Below, in pieces: positions 34,308 to 44,755 of a DNA stretch of 64,000 bases (positions are counted from its first letter, which is position 1; every line of letters begins with the position of its first letter). A program made the translations under genes and the position numbers. Location of the stretch: assembly GCF_946404925.1 (NCBI RefSeq), contig NZ_CAMJFM010000002.1:142990-206989 (forward strand), written 5' to 3'. Source of the DNA: an uncultured Prevotella sp. (GTDB lineage Bacteria; Bacteroidota; Bacteroidia; Bacteroidales; Bacteroidaceae). The notes below the pieces were generated by a model that was given only the letters and a program-made list of their open reading frames with translations, ran no database searches and was not told the DNA's origin.

Positions 34308-35489
34308 TTATCTACGGAACAAGTCCTTAATTCCGTCCATATCGAAGGTGAGCGAGAAGCGCAGCGTCTGGTCGAGTGGGTTGCTGCGGGCTGTTGAGAT
34401 GACGTAGCCCACATCGAGCGAGAAGACGTTCATCTTGAATCCACCGCCCACGGTAAAGTACTTCAGGTTGCCCTTCGACTCGTCCTGATGGTGGTATCCG
34501 GCGCGCAGTGAGAACTGGTCGTGATACACGTACTCGGCACCCACGCTCCATTGTATCTCCTTGAGCTCCTCGCTGAATCCGCCGGGCGCATCACTAAAGC
34601 TCTTCAGCATGCCGCTGATGGCGCTGATGTCGCTGTATTCGCGGCGCACGCGGTCCTGATAGTCGCTGTTGCTCTCGCCTTCCTCCTGTCGGGGCACGGT
34701 GGGCACCAGCAGCTTGTTGGCATCGGCCGAGATGGAGAAGCGGTTGTACTCGTCGATAGGTATCATCAGCGAGGCTCCCAGACGCATGTTGGCGGGCAGG
34801 AACTGGCTCTCGTCGTCGCCGTAGTAACTGATCTTACTACCGATGTTCGACAGGTTCAATCCGATGCCCAACTGACATTCGCGACTGCCCAGCATCACAT
34901 AGTTATTATAATACATGGCCAGGTCGGCAGCAAAGGCCGAGGCTGGTTTTGAGTCTTCGCTGTAGTCGTAGCGCAGATCGCTGTATATCCATCGTATACC
35001 TGCTGCCAGCGAGAAGTTTTCGCTCAGCATCATAGAGTAGGCTGCATCTATCGACATCTCGTAGGGTTTCACCGTCATGCCGTCGGTGGCTATCACCTCG
35101 CCCAGTGAGAAGTAGCGGATAGAACCCGAGATGGCCGAGTAGTCGCCTATGCGGTAGTAGCCGGCCATGTAGGCCAGGTCGATATCGTTTACCAGCTGAC
35201 GGAGCCATGGGGTGTAGTTAAGCGCTACGCCGGCACGACTGATGCAGAATGGATACTTGGCGGGGTTCCAGTACTGCGAGTTTACGTCGGGGTCGGTGGC
35301 TACACCCACATCGCCCATACCGGCGCCACGGGCATCGGGAGCGATGGTCTGCGATATCACGGCGTGCTCTACGGGGTTGAACATTGTGTTCTTGTCGTCC
35401 TGAGCCATAGCAGTAAATAGTGAACAGCGAATAGTGAATAGTGCCACCATCGCCCACCTTATGATATATGTACTGTTTATTTTCATCAT
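34308..35489 (-). CDS. porV: T9SS outer-membrane shuttle protein PorV (LptO)
   Basis: Outer-membrane beta-barrel of the FadL-like type that carries T9SS cargo from the translocon to the PorU sortase. Length 393 aa, close to the P. gingivalis protein. Signal peptide ending TAMAQ, then the diagnostic ISQTIAPDARGAGMGDVGVATDPDVNSQYWNPAKYPF; the rest alternates short beta-strands and ends FDMDGIKDLFRR. It lies 22 bp after porU, the usual T9SS order. The start is ATG at 35489 or the next codon. A 7-bp repeat tract (aatagtg units) runs through the signal-peptide region. Confidence 0.94.
   Translation of the reverse strand: MMKINSTYIIRWAMVALFTIRCSLFTAMAQDDKNTMFNPVEHAVISQTIAPDARGAGMGDVGVATDPDVNSQYWNPAKYPFCISRAGVALNYTPWLRQLVNDIDLAYMAGYYRIGDYSAISGSIRYFSLGEVIATDGMTVKPYEMSIDAAYSMMLSENFSLAAGIRWIYSDLRYDYSEDSKPASAFAADLAMYYNNYVMLGSRECQLGIGLNLSNIGSKISYYGDDESQFLPANMRLGASLMIPIDEYNRFSISADANKLLVPTVPRQEEGESNSDYQDRVRREYSDISAISGMLKSFSDAPGGFSEELKEIQWSVGAEYVYHDQFSLRAGYHHQDESKGNLKYFTVGGGFKMNVFSLDVGYVISTARSNPLDQTLRFSLTFDMDGIKDLFRR
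35403..35440. repeat. AATAGTG heptad tract in the porV signal-peptide region
   Basis: Units aatagtg, aacagcg, aatagtg, aatagtg lie in tandem, encoding part of the N-terminus (TIRCSLFT). Confidence 0.65.
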
Positions 35490-35511
35490 ATCTTAATAAC
35501 GTTTCTTAGCC

Positions 35512-38500
35512 CTAATTATTGCTCTTAATCAGTAATTTAATGGTTTTGGTGTCGCGGTCGTTCACGCTGATGCGGCACAGATAGAGGCCCGTGTGCAGTC
35601 GGCTACCGCCTGCCACACTCAGATTCCAGTCGATGGCGAAGGTGTCGCTGGTAGGCACCACGTTCTCTGTCTGGCGCCATACCTGTCGGCCGCCGGTGTC
35701 AAACACATCCAGCGTTACCTTGAGCTCACTGCCCATGCGGTTGTGAGTGATGATGAACTGCGTGCTGCTGTTGGCCGGGTTGTTGCTGCAAACCACGTTG
35801 AACTCGGTGATGGCATCTTGGGTTACCTCGAACACCAGCTCGGTGGTCGACGAGTTGTTCAGTATGTCCCAAGCTCTGAACTGCAGCATGTGCATGCCTA
35901 CGCTCAGCTCCGGGATGCTGAAGCCTAAGCTGCCCGAGCGGTAGTCGCCGAAGTCGAACTCGAAGTAGTCATTCAGGTTGTAGGTCTTGGTGGGATCGCC
36001 ATCGATCACCAGCTCCAGGTCGTGACCTATGCTGCTGCCCGATGTGTTGATGCCGCTATCGTCGTATAGCTCTGCCCTGAAATAGGGCGTTGGGTTCACC
36101 TTGTCGCCGTTTTTAAACGATTTCGAGTTCAGGTAGCAGTAGATGGATGGGCCGATAGAGTCGGTCTGCGCCGTCTGGCTGCCCACTAGCTCGAAGCTCT
36201 CGTTCTCGCCATGGGCTGTCAGCGTCTTGTCGCTGTTCACGGCATAGAGTGTCATCAGTCCGCTGCCGTCGGTATAGCTAATGTCCTTAGGGATGGCAAA
36301 GGTGATGCTGAATCTGCCTTCGCTCACGCTGTCGGCGCCCTGGTACAGTGTCTTGGTGCGGTCGTTATACACAAAGGCCTTGTCGGTCTCCGATGTGTCG
36401 TTCTGTCGGCAGGTAATCGTCTCTTCGGCATCTCTAACGGTCAGTGTCACCACGCCGCTGAAGCTAGTGTCTACATCGTCGTTCTGCACAATGTGGCCCG
36501 ACACTCTTACCACCGAGCCGGCTGCCAGCTTGATGGTCTCTGAGGCCGATACACCGTTGATGCTGTCGACCACCATCTGCTGCTGGGGCTTGGCCAGATG
36601 CAGGGCTGGGTCGCCCAACAGGGTGTACTGCAGCTTGTTCTGCGTCAGGTCGCTGCCTTTGCTCACCAGCTGACATTTGGCCAGACGTACGGCCTCGCCA
36701 ATCGATATGCCCGGTGTGAGCACATAATCAGTAAATGCCAGGTTCATCACCTCGTTATAGGTGGCGTATACGGTGCGCGTGGTGCCAAAGAAGGCCACAC
36801 CGCCGCCTTTGCTGTTCAGCATCACGGTCTCGCCTATGTTCTCTTCCTGTCCGTCGAACGGCATGATATCGCACGATGCGGTAATCCACAGCGGCAGGTA
36901 GTTGGTCTGCGATGCCTCGAAGTCGGCCGTCTTCATCACCAGCTCATGACTCATGGCGTAAGGTGCGCCGTGGCCGCAGTAGTTCATCATCAGCGCGCCG
37001 TTCTCCATCTGCTGCTTGATCAGGCGTGTCACGTCGGGGTAGGTATATCCTGTCGACGAAGAAGTGCGCTGGTAGGCATCCCAGTATATCTTGTTGACGT
37101 TGTAGTTGGGATAGTTCTGTTCTATCATGGTGGCCACCTTGTCGGCGGTCTTCATGTGGGTGTTCTGGTTACCGTCGTCGCCCATCATGCATATCTCGTT
37201 CTGCCAGTTGCCGGCATAGGCGTTGTTGGCGTAGTTGATAATCTTGTCTACCAGCACCTTGGCTTCGTCGGCGGTGCGAGCTGGCAGTCGGCCTACGGCC
37301 ACATCGGGCTGCCCCTTGTAGCTGGTGCTGCCGCCGTTGCTCTCCTGTATCACCTCTTCGTCGTCTAACAGACAGTAGAAGTCGTCGCTCACGTAACAGT
37401 TCACTTGGCTGAACGAGTTCTCGCTCTCGTAGCACAACAGGTAGTCGTCGGGGTTGTAGCCGCTCCAGTCGCTGGTGTTCATGCGGTTGTCCCATCCGCC
37501 GTCGCCCATCAGCAGCAGGTAGCGTGGCTTCTCGCTGTCGGTGGTGGCGCGGTCGTACATCATCTTCATATATCGGCGGTAGGCGGTGGCATCGGGTGTG
37601 CCGCTGCTGAACTCATTGTACAGCTCATCGGCGGGCACTATTCTTACCGACAGGCCGTCGCGCTGCTCGTGGTGCGCCTTCAGCCGCTCGGCCTGTGCCA
37701 GCAGTTTCTGCGATGTAGGGATGATGATGACCATGTCGACGGCTGTGTCGGCGTGGTGGTCCTGGTTGGTGATGCGATACACGTATTCGGGCTGTGGCAG
37801 TGTGCCAAAGTCGAGTGGGGTGGGCGTGTCGTGCTGCAGGTCGATGTAGTCCAGACGCATGTTACCGCCTGAAGTCTGTGTGATGCGGATACAGTTTTCA
37901 GTTTTCAGTTTTCCTGTGAGCTGGTATTGGTATAGCTCTTCGTCGGCTTTGGTATAGGCATCGAGCGACACCTTCTTGCTGATGGTGGCCACAATAGAGT
38001 CGTTCACTTCGATGGTGGCCTCGTAGTCGGCATCGGCCGTCAGGGCTATGCCTATGGTGCCATTGGTGCCGCTGGCTTTCAGTGTGTACACCTGTGGCAT
38101 GCCGATGGTGAACAGCGTTTTGTCGAACAGGTTGCGCCCGCCATGGAACCACGAGTAGTTATCCACCTCGTACAGCTGGTGATAATCGTTGTTACTGGGA
38201 TAGTTGGCCGATACCAGTGTGGCGCTGTCGGTAGTCAACGGCTCGCCGTCGGCCTCAGTCAGGAAGTAGTAACCGTAATCAGAGTAAGGATTACGTGTGC
38301 GCTCCAGCGACTGCTGCTGGCTCCAGGTAACAGGACCTGTGGCGTAGAAGATACGCTTGCCTCCGATGGTGCAGGTGGGCACCTCCTTCAGGTCGTCGGT
38401 CGCCGATAGGTAGTCGCCCGTCAGCTTCTCAGGTTGCAATGCGCCACCGTAGCCGTATATTCTCACCCGACTGGCATCACTGAAACCGGCTTTCTTGATG

Positions 38501-38661
38501 AGGGCATCGGTCAACTGATAGAAACCGCTCTCGGCCACACGTATCTTAGCCCAGTTGCCTTCGCGGAGCACCGAGTGTTCCGCATATCGCTCCTCAGCCT
38601 TGGCCGCTAAGCCTAAGGTCATCAGGAGCAAGGCAAAAATCAATCTACCAATAATCCTCAC
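35512..38661 (-). CDS. porU: T9SS C-terminal signal peptidase / sortase PorU
   Basis: Gingipain-family (C25) transpeptidase on the outer membrane. It removes the C-terminal domain of T9SS cargo and attaches cargo to A-LPS. 1049 aa with a signal peptide (LLMTLGLAAKAE). The catalytic pair is visible: NYCGHGAPY (His564) and ITASCDIMPFDG (Cys597). The C-terminus carries its own T9SS-type domain (VVCSNNPANSSTQFIITHNR, GLYLCRISVNDRDTKTIKLLIKS). It is followed directly by porV. A short 7-bp repeat (37893-37912, gttttca units) lies in frame. Together with PorV it supports T9SS export of the amylase at 29.2 kb. Confidence 0.95.
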   Translation of the reverse strand: MRIIGRLIFALLLMTLGLAAKAEERYAEHSVLREGNWAKIRVAESGFYQLTDALIKKAGFSDASRVRIYGYGGALQPEKLTGDYLSATDDLKEVPTCTIGGKRIFYATGPVTWSQQQSLERTRNPYSDYGYYFLTEADGEPLTTDSATLVSANYPSNNDYHQLYEVDNYSWFHGGRNLFDKTLFTIGMPQVYTLKASGTNGTIGIALTADADYEATIEVNDSIVATISKKVSLDAYTKADEELYQYQLTGKLKTENCIRITQTSGGNMRLDYIDLQHDTPTPLDFGTLPQPEYVYRITNQDHHADTAVDMVIIIPTSQKLLAQAERLKAHHEQRDGLSVRIVPADELYNEFSSGTPDATAYRRYMKMMYDRATTDSEKPRYLLLMGDGGWDNRMNTSDWSGYNPDDYLLCYESENSFSQVNCYVSDDFYCLLDDEEVIQESNGGSTSYKGQPDVAVGRLPARTADEAKVLVDKIINYANNAYAGNWQNEICMMGDDGNQNTHMKTADKVATMIEQNYPNYNVNKIYWDAYQRTSSSTGYTYPDVTRLIKQQMENGALMMNYCGHGAPYAMSHELVMKTADFEASQTNYLPLWITASCDIMPFDGQEENIGETVMLNSKGGGVAFFGTTRTVYATYNEVMNLAFTDYVLTPGISIGEAVRLAKCQLVSKGSDLTQNKLQYTLLGDPALHLAKPQQQMVVDSINGVSASETIKLAAGSVVRVSGHIVQNDDVDTSFSGVVTLTVRDAEETITCRQNDTSETDKAFVYNDRTKTLYQGADSVSEGRFSITFAIPKDISYTDGSGLMTLYAVNSDKTLTAHGENESFELVGSQTAQTDSIGPSIYCYLNSKSFKNGDKVNPTPYFRAELYDDSGINTSGSSIGHDLELVIDGDPTKTYNLNDYFEFDFGDYRSGSLGFSIPELSVGMHMLQFRAWDILNNSSTTELVFEVTQDAITEFNVVCSNNPANSSTQFIITHNRMGSELKVTLDVFDTGGRQVWRQTENVVPTSDTFAIDWNLSVAGGSRLHTGLYLCRISVNDRDTKTIKLLIKSNN

Positions 38662-38700
38662 TGTATTAATAACGAATAATACAATGTTTTATTGTATAAA

Positions 38701-38742
38701 CATATCTCTCACCTCTAGCTTCTCACCTCTCACCTCTATTTA
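38701..38742. repeat. CTCACCT heptad tract between the FAH-family gene and porU
   Basis: Degenerate copies of ctcacct / tctcacc lie in the spacer between the 38736-39353 gene and porU. Confidence 0.6.
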
Positions 38743-39353
38743 CAATTAAACTCCAGCACTTTGCGTTCTTCGAGCCAGCCCTCCAGGTGGTCGTCAATCT
38801 TTACGGGGCCAACGCCGGCAGGTGTACCGGTGTAGAGTATGTCGCCAGTCTTCAGCGTGAAGAACTTCGATATGTAGGCTATAATCTCGTCGATCTTGTA
38901 TAGCATGTCGCTGGTGCAGCCCTGCTGTACGGTCTGTCCGTTTATGTCCAGGTGGAAGTGCAGCGCCTGCAGGTCGAGGAATTTCTCCTTAGGCACCCAC
39001 TCGCCGATGACTGCCGAGCCGTCGAATCCCTTACAGATGGTCCATGGCTGACCGGCCTCGCTGGCTTTTCGCTGTAGGTCGCGGGCTGTAAAGTCGATAC
39101 CCACAGTTACAGCGTCGTAGTAGCGGTGGGCAAATCGCTCGCTGATGTTCTTGCCCAGTCGGCAGATACGCACCACCACCTCGGTCTCGTAGTCGATGCG
39201 GCCCAGGTGGTCGGGTATAAAGAATGGCTTACCCTGATTCAGAATGGCCGAATCAGCTTTTGTAAATATCACTGGCTCGTCGGGACGTTTCAGCGTTCCG
39301 TGCAGCTCCTGGTTATGTGCGGCATAGTTCATGCCAATAGCAAATATCTTCAT
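38736..39353 (-). CDS. Fumarylacetoacetate hydrolase-family protein
   Basis: A 205-aa FAH-superfamily enzyme of the acylpyruvase/oxaloacetate-tautomerase type, probably a metal-dependent hydrolase or decarboxylase of small acyl-pyruvates. MKIFAIGMNYAAHNQEL opens the domain; the metal-binding Glu pair lies in DYETEVVVRICRLGKN, and FTLKTGDILYTGTPAGVGP is the family's C-terminal hallmark. A minus-strand -7 box (39361-39368) ends 7 bp before the ATG, again pointing to a leaderless message. The exact substrate cannot be told from sequence. Confidence 0.92.
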   Translation of the reverse strand: MKIFAIGMNYAAHNQELHGTLKRPDEPVIFTKADSAILNQGKPFFIPDHLGRIDYETEVVVRICRLGKNISERFAHRYYDAVTVGIDFTARDLQRKASEAGQPWTICKGFDGSAVIGEWVPKEKFLDLQALHFHLDINGQTVQQGCTSDMLYKIDEIIAYISKFFTLKTGDILYTGTPAGVGPVKIDDHLEGWLEERKVLEFNCK

Positions 39354-39360
39354 ACGGCTG

Positions 39361-39368
39361 CAAAGTTA
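39361..39368 (-). promoter_or_regulatory. -7 box of the FAH-family gene
   Basis: The reverse complement reads TAACTTTG, 7 bp before the ATG; near-leaderless arrangement. Confidence 0.6.
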
Positions 39369-39385
39369 CAACTTTTTATCGAGTA

Positions 39386-39427
39386 CACAAAAAGAACCGT
39401 CCCTTTTGTGTTAAAAAAGGGGCGGTT
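39386..39427 (-). terminator. Terminator after the GH3 gene
   Basis: On the minus strand AACCGCCCCTTTT pairs with AAAAGGGACGGTT (one G-T wobble), followed by tctttttgtg. It ends the GH3 locus transcript. Confidence 0.85.
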
Positions 39428-39456
39428 GGGTTAGTTAGCGTTATCTGATCTAGGTA

Positions 39457-41820
39457 TTATCTCTTCAGTAGGTTCAGCTGTGTCTGTGGCTTCATCACGT
39501 TGTTAACCTTGGTCTGCTGAGCCTTTACATTGGCCTTCAGAGTGGCCTTGATGTCCTGAGCCGATGCAGCCACCAGGAACTGGTACTCGCCAGCAGCTAC
39601 TACCCAAGCCGATGCAGCCTCGTCGAACGATGCCAGGTCGGCAGCCTTCACAGTCATGGTCACTGTCTCGGTCTCATCGGGAGCCAGCAGGCGGGTCTTG
39701 GCATAAGCCTTCAGCTCCTTCACGGGCTTGTTGGCAGCCTTGTTGTCGGGTGCTGAGATGTAGAGCTCTACAACCTCCTTACCCTCCAGCTTACCGGTGT
39801 TCTTAACAGTCACGCTGATCTCGAAGGCATCGCCCTTCTCGGTAATCTTAGCGTCGCTATACTCGAATGTGGTATAGCTCAAACCGTAACCGAATGGATA
39901 GCTAACGGGTACATCGAACGAGTCGAAGTAGCGATAACCCACGTAGATGTCCTCCTCGTAGTCGGTATAGTCTACGTTCTTCACGTTACCCTTCTGACCC
40001 TGATTCATCATGTCGATGCGTGGATCCTGGTCGATAGGGAAGTTCTTTGAACTGTATGCATCGGTGAACTTAATAGGCCAAGTCATAGTGAACTTTCCGC
40101 TTGGCGACTGCTTGCCGCTGAGAACGTCGACAACGCTGTTGCCACCTTCCTGACCAGCCTGCCAAGCGCAGAGGATGGCATCGGGCAGATCCTTCCAGGT
40201 GGCTGTCTCGATCACGCCGCCGATGTTGAGCAGAACTACTACCTGCTTGCCGGCCTTGTGATATACATCGCAAACCTGCTGCAGTAGCTGGCGCTCTGAG
40301 TCGCTCAGGTTGAAGTCGGCTGCCTTGCGGTCCATGAACTCACCCGAGATGCGGCCGAGTGTGATGACGGCTACATCGGCCTGTGCAGCCTGGGCTGTCA
40401 GCTCGTCGGCACTGAACTGCTTCTCAGCAGGCAGTGGACGTGGCATGAAGCGCAGCAGCATGGCGTTCTTTGGATCCTTTTTGGCAGCAGCCTCAATCTC
40501 GGCTTCCGTCTTAGCCTTGCACTCAGCAGCGTAGGCGGTGTAGGCATTCTTCAGCTCGTCAGAAACGGTGTAGCCACCATTCTTCAGTCCGTCGAGCAGC
40601 GAAACAACGTAGGCGTGGTTCACATTACCTGAACCAGTACCGCCGGCAATGAAGTCGTAAGAGGTGTTACCGTAAAGGGCTACCTTCTTAATGTTCTTAG
40701 CGAAAGGCAGTGCCTCGTTATTCTTCATCAGCACCATACCCTCGGCAGCACTCTGGCGTGTCACGGCAGCGTGAGCCTCGAGGTCGGGCTTGTTAGAGTA
40801 TTTGTATCCCTGGAATCGTGGGCTCTTCTCAACCAGGTTCAGAATGCGCTGAACATTGCGGTCCAGATCGGCCTCGGCCAGCTTGCCGCTCTTAACACCA
40901 GCTACGATGCTGTCGAACTGCTCGGCCTTACCAGGCTGCAACATGTCGTTGCCGGCCCACATCTGCTTGGCACCATCCTTTCCGCCAAACCAGTCGGTCA
41001 TCACAGTGCCCTGGTAGCCCCACTCATCGCGCAGAATGGTGGTTACAAGGTCTTTGCTCTCGGATGTGTAAATGCCGTTGATGTAGTTATATGATGTCAT
41101 CACGGTCCAAGGTGCACTCTCCTTGATGGCAATCTCAAAGCCCTTCAGATAGATTTCACGGAGGGCACGCTGCGAGATGTGCGCATCGTTGTTCATGCGG
41201 TTAGTTTCCTGGTTGTTGGCGGCAAAGTGCTTGATGCTGGTACCAACGTCGTTCTTCTGAACGCCGGTGATGTAGGCAGCAGCGGTCTTACCAGCCACCA
41301 CTGGATCCTCAGAGTAGTACTCGAAGTTACGTCCGCACAGTGGGTTACGCATAATGTTGAGTGCAGGAGCCAGCAGCACGTCGGCACCATACTCCTTTAC
41401 CTCCTCGCCGATAGCCTGACCCACCTGCTCAATGAGTTGGGTGTTCCAAGTAGAGGCCAGCAGGGTTCCAATAGGGAAGTGGGTGCAGTAGTAAGTGGCA
41501 GAATCACCTTCGCGTTTAGCGTCGATACGCAGTCCGGCAGGACCGTCGGCCAGTACTACAGCAGGAATTCCTAATGAGTCGAGAGGGTAGGTGGTACCAG
41601 CGGCACCAGGCACCAGACTGCGGGTAGCGCCGATAACAGCGTCGTTGCCCGAGAACCCAGCCATACCAGTTCCGATCACAAAGTGAGCCTTGTCTTCAAG
41701 TGTCATCTTTGCCATCACTTCTTCCTGGTTGATGGTGTTCTTGGGATTCTGCTTGTCGGCAGTGGCGCAGCCAGCTACGAGTGCAGCTGCTGCCACGGCC
41801 ATAATAACGTTTTTCTTCAT
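39457..41820 (-). CDS. GH3 beta-glycosidase lipoprotein (beta-glucosidase/xylosidase type)
   Basis: Exo-acting retaining beta-glycosidase, 787 aa. Lipoprotein signal (ALVAGC, Cys about residue 18). N-terminal TIM barrel with GPAGLR, KHFAANNQETNR and the nucleophile in VMTDWFGG (Asp276). Then the alpha/beta sandwich with the KAGKQVVVLLNIGGVIE stretch and a C-terminal fibronectin-III-like domain (FEISVTVKNTGKLEGKEVVELY). It is the last gene of the second polysaccharide locus, 6 bp after the CE1 esterase. It probably trims beta-linked oligosaccharides in the periplasm; glucose versus xylose specificity cannot be told here. Confidence 0.93.
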   Translation of the reverse strand: MKKNVIMAVAAAALVAGCATADKQNPKNTINQEEVMAKMTLEDKAHFVIGTGMAGFSGNDAVIGATRSLVPGAAGTTYPLDSLGIPAVVLADGPAGLRIDAKREGDSATYYCTHFPIGTLLASTWNTQLIEQVGQAIGEEVKEYGADVLLAPALNIMRNPLCGRNFEYYSEDPVVAGKTAAAYITGVQKNDVGTSIKHFAANNQETNRMNNDAHISQRALREIYLKGFEIAIKESAPWTVMTSYNYINGIYTSESKDLVTTILRDEWGYQGTVMTDWFGGKDGAKQMWAGNDMLQPGKAEQFDSIVAGVKSGKLAEADLDRNVQRILNLVEKSPRFQGYKYSNKPDLEAHAAVTRQSAAEGMVLMKNNEALPFAKNIKKVALYGNTSYDFIAGGTGSGNVNHAYVVSLLDGLKNGGYTVSDELKNAYTAYAAECKAKTEAEIEAAAKKDPKNAMLLRFMPRPLPAEKQFSADELTAQAAQADVAVITLGRISGEFMDRKAADFNLSDSERQLLQQVCDVYHKAGKQVVVLLNIGGVIETATWKDLPDAILCAWQAGQEGGNSVVDVLSGKQSPSGKFTMTWPIKFTDAYSSKNFPIDQDPRIDMMNQGQKGNVKNVDYTDYEEDIYVGYRYFDSFDVPVSYPFGYGLSYTTFEYSDAKITEKGDAFEISVTVKNTGKLEGKEVVELYISAPDNKAANKPVKELKAYAKTRLLAPDETETVTMTVKAADLASFDEAASAWVVAAGEYQFLVAASAQDIKATLKANVKAQQTKVNNVMKPQTQLNLLKR

Positions 41821-41826
41821 AAACTA

Positions 41827-43050
<1,224 letters not shown>

Positions 43051-43066
43051 TTAGCTATTCACGCTG

Positions 43067-43074
43067 CAAATATA
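43067..43074 (-). promoter_or_regulatory. -7 box of the CE1-GH3 pair
   Basis: The reverse complement reads TATATTTG, directly upstream of the 402-aa esterase gene, so this pair may also be transcribed apart from susCD. Confidence 0.5.
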
Positions 43075-43079
43075 CAAAT

Positions 43080-44705
43080 TTATTTGAAATATTTACCAAG
43101 TTTGGTCATAAATTTTGGATAACATCCCTTCCAGAATGCCCAATCGTGTACGCCGGCACGCTCGATGTACTCGAAGTTAGCCAGTCCCAGAGGCTGAATG
43201 GTACCTGCCAACCAAGGACACATAGCGTAAACGGTCTCGTCCTCAGTACCAACCTCCATAGTCAGGTCGGGCAGCTCGGCTGCAGGGGCTGATGGATAGA
43301 GTTCAAACAGGTTGGGCAGACCGTCGATGTAGCATGCTGGGCTCATAGCATAAGCGCAGCAGAACATGTCGCGGTGCTGTACGGCATAGTACAGAGTACC
43401 GAATCCACCCATCGACAGACCGCCGATGGCGCGCATTGACTTGTCCTTACCTACATTGAACATACCCTCGATGGTGGGAACCAGCTCCTGGAAGAAGTAG
43501 TCCTCGTAAGCCATACCGTTCTGGTAGCCGTTGCAGTAGAAGGTCTGCATAGCATCGGGCGTAACAACTACCATCTTGCCAACCTCGCCGCTTGTGATGG
43601 CGGCGCTGGTAAGAGCGGCCAGGTTACCCTTGTCGAGCCATGAGTTCTGGTCGTCGCCATAGCCGTGCAGCATGTAGAGCACTGGCAGTGTGGTCTGTCC
43701 GTCCCAACCCTCGGGCAGGTAAACAGAATACTTCATCTGTGTGCCAAGAATCTGACTGTCGATAGTCATATCTCTTACAACCGAGCCCTTAACCTCAAGG
43801 TACGATACGAACATGATGTTGAACGAACCGCTGCCGGTAGCGCCGGTGATGTCGATGGTGTTAAGACCAGTACCCTTGAACGAGTAGAGTGTGCTGCCGT
43901 CGATGCCTGTAGCTGTGGTAATCTCAATGTTTCCACCTGTCAGATACTGCATCTGTCCTGCTTCATCCAGATAGGCTGTACCGCCTGCCACACTGTATTC
44001 GGGTACTGAGTAACCTGCACTGATCTGCATAGCTTCGTGAGCATCGCCTACGATAGTGTAGCTACCTGTGAGCTCGTTAGCCTTCTTGTTGTTGCCGTTG
44101 ATCACATCGAAGTAAGCTACCTGTGCACCACTTGGATCGTTGATGGTGATAGAGTACTTGGTAACATCAGGATAAACGGTTGACTGGTAGGTGGTCCAGT
44201 CGAATACGCTTACTGCGCTGGTCTGGATGCTCATGGTGTAGCCGCTTGGCTCTGGATCGTCCTCGCCAACGATAAAGGTCATCGGGCCCTTATAGTAGGT
44301 CTTGTACTGCTTGCCGTCGCTGGTCTTTACCAGTCCGCTTACGAAGTAGGTGTCGCCTACCATGCTCACGTCCATGTTACCCTCGCTGATGGCAGCACCG
44401 TTCACTGTACCGGCGTATGTGCCGGCAGCGCTTACCTCTGATACCAACTGATAGGTTCCCTCGCCAAGAATCCATTCCTTGCTACCGAAACGCAGTGTCA
44501 GACTGTTGCCTGCTGCATCGGTAAACTGGGTGTTAAGCGCCTTGATGCCCTTGCCCAGTTTCTCTGTGGGCTGAACACTGGCCGAATTGAAGTTGCAGAA
44601 GGTTACGTCGCTGAACTCACCCTTCAGACCTTCGATGGAGTCGCTGTCGCAAGCTGCAAAGCCCACCATCACCAGCAACATCAGTATATATCTAAACTTT
44701 TTCAT
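43080..44705 (-). CDS. CE1-type esterase lipoprotein with large N-terminal beta domains
   Basis: A 541-aa surface or periplasmic lipoprotein (lipobox VGFAAC, Cys about 19). Residues about 30-290 hold two repeated beta-rich domains of similar plan (GTYQLVSEVSAAGTYAG with later GSYTIVGDAHEAMQISAG) of unknown, perhaps glycan-binding, function. Residues about 300-541 form an esterase D/CE1 hydrolase: MLHGYGDDQNSW oxyanion loop, GGLSMGGFG (Ser431), EVGTEDE (acid near 488) and GVHDW (His520). It lies 50 bp after the SusD gene in the same direction. With the second CE1 and GH3 it suggests a substituted beta-glycan such as feruloylated or acetylated xylan. Confidence 0.88.
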   Translation of the reverse strand: MKKFRYILMLLVMVGFAACDSDSIEGLKGEFSDVTFCNFNSASVQPTEKLGKGIKALNTQFTDAAGNSLTLRFGSKEWILGEGTYQLVSEVSAAGTYAGTVNGAAISEGNMDVSMVGDTYFVSGLVKTSDGKQYKTYYKGPMTFIVGEDDPEPSGYTMSIQTSAVSVFDWTTYQSTVYPDVTKYSITINDPSGAQVAYFDVINGNNKKANELTGSYTIVGDAHEAMQISAGYSVPEYSVAGGTAYLDEAGQMQYLTGGNIEITTATGIDGSTLYSFKGTGLNTIDITGATGSGSFNIMFVSYLEVKGSVVRDMTIDSQILGTQMKYSVYLPEGWDGQTTLPVLYMLHGYGDDQNSWLDKGNLAALTSAAITSGEVGKMVVVTPDAMQTFYCNGYQNGMAYEDYFFQELVPTIEGMFNVGKDKSMRAIGGLSMGGFGTLYYAVQHRDMFCCAYAMSPACYIDGLPNLFELYPSAPAAELPDLTMEVGTEDETVYAMCPWLAGTIQPLGLANFEYIERAGVHDWAFWKGCYPKFMTKLGKYFK

Positions 44706-44755
44706 AATTACTTCATTATTACATTTTTACATTCTTACATTTTTGCTTTGTAGAA
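44706..44755. repeat. 8-bp period tract (cattNtta units)
   Basis: Four tandem octamers, cattatta, cattttta, cattctta, catttttg, lie between susD and the esterase gene. Confidence 0.6.

Noticed and set aside
36598..37368. 256-aa open frame antisense to porU
   Set aside because: Mirror of the PorU catalytic region, whose motifs are clear on the minus strand; the antisense product has no domain and skewed composition.
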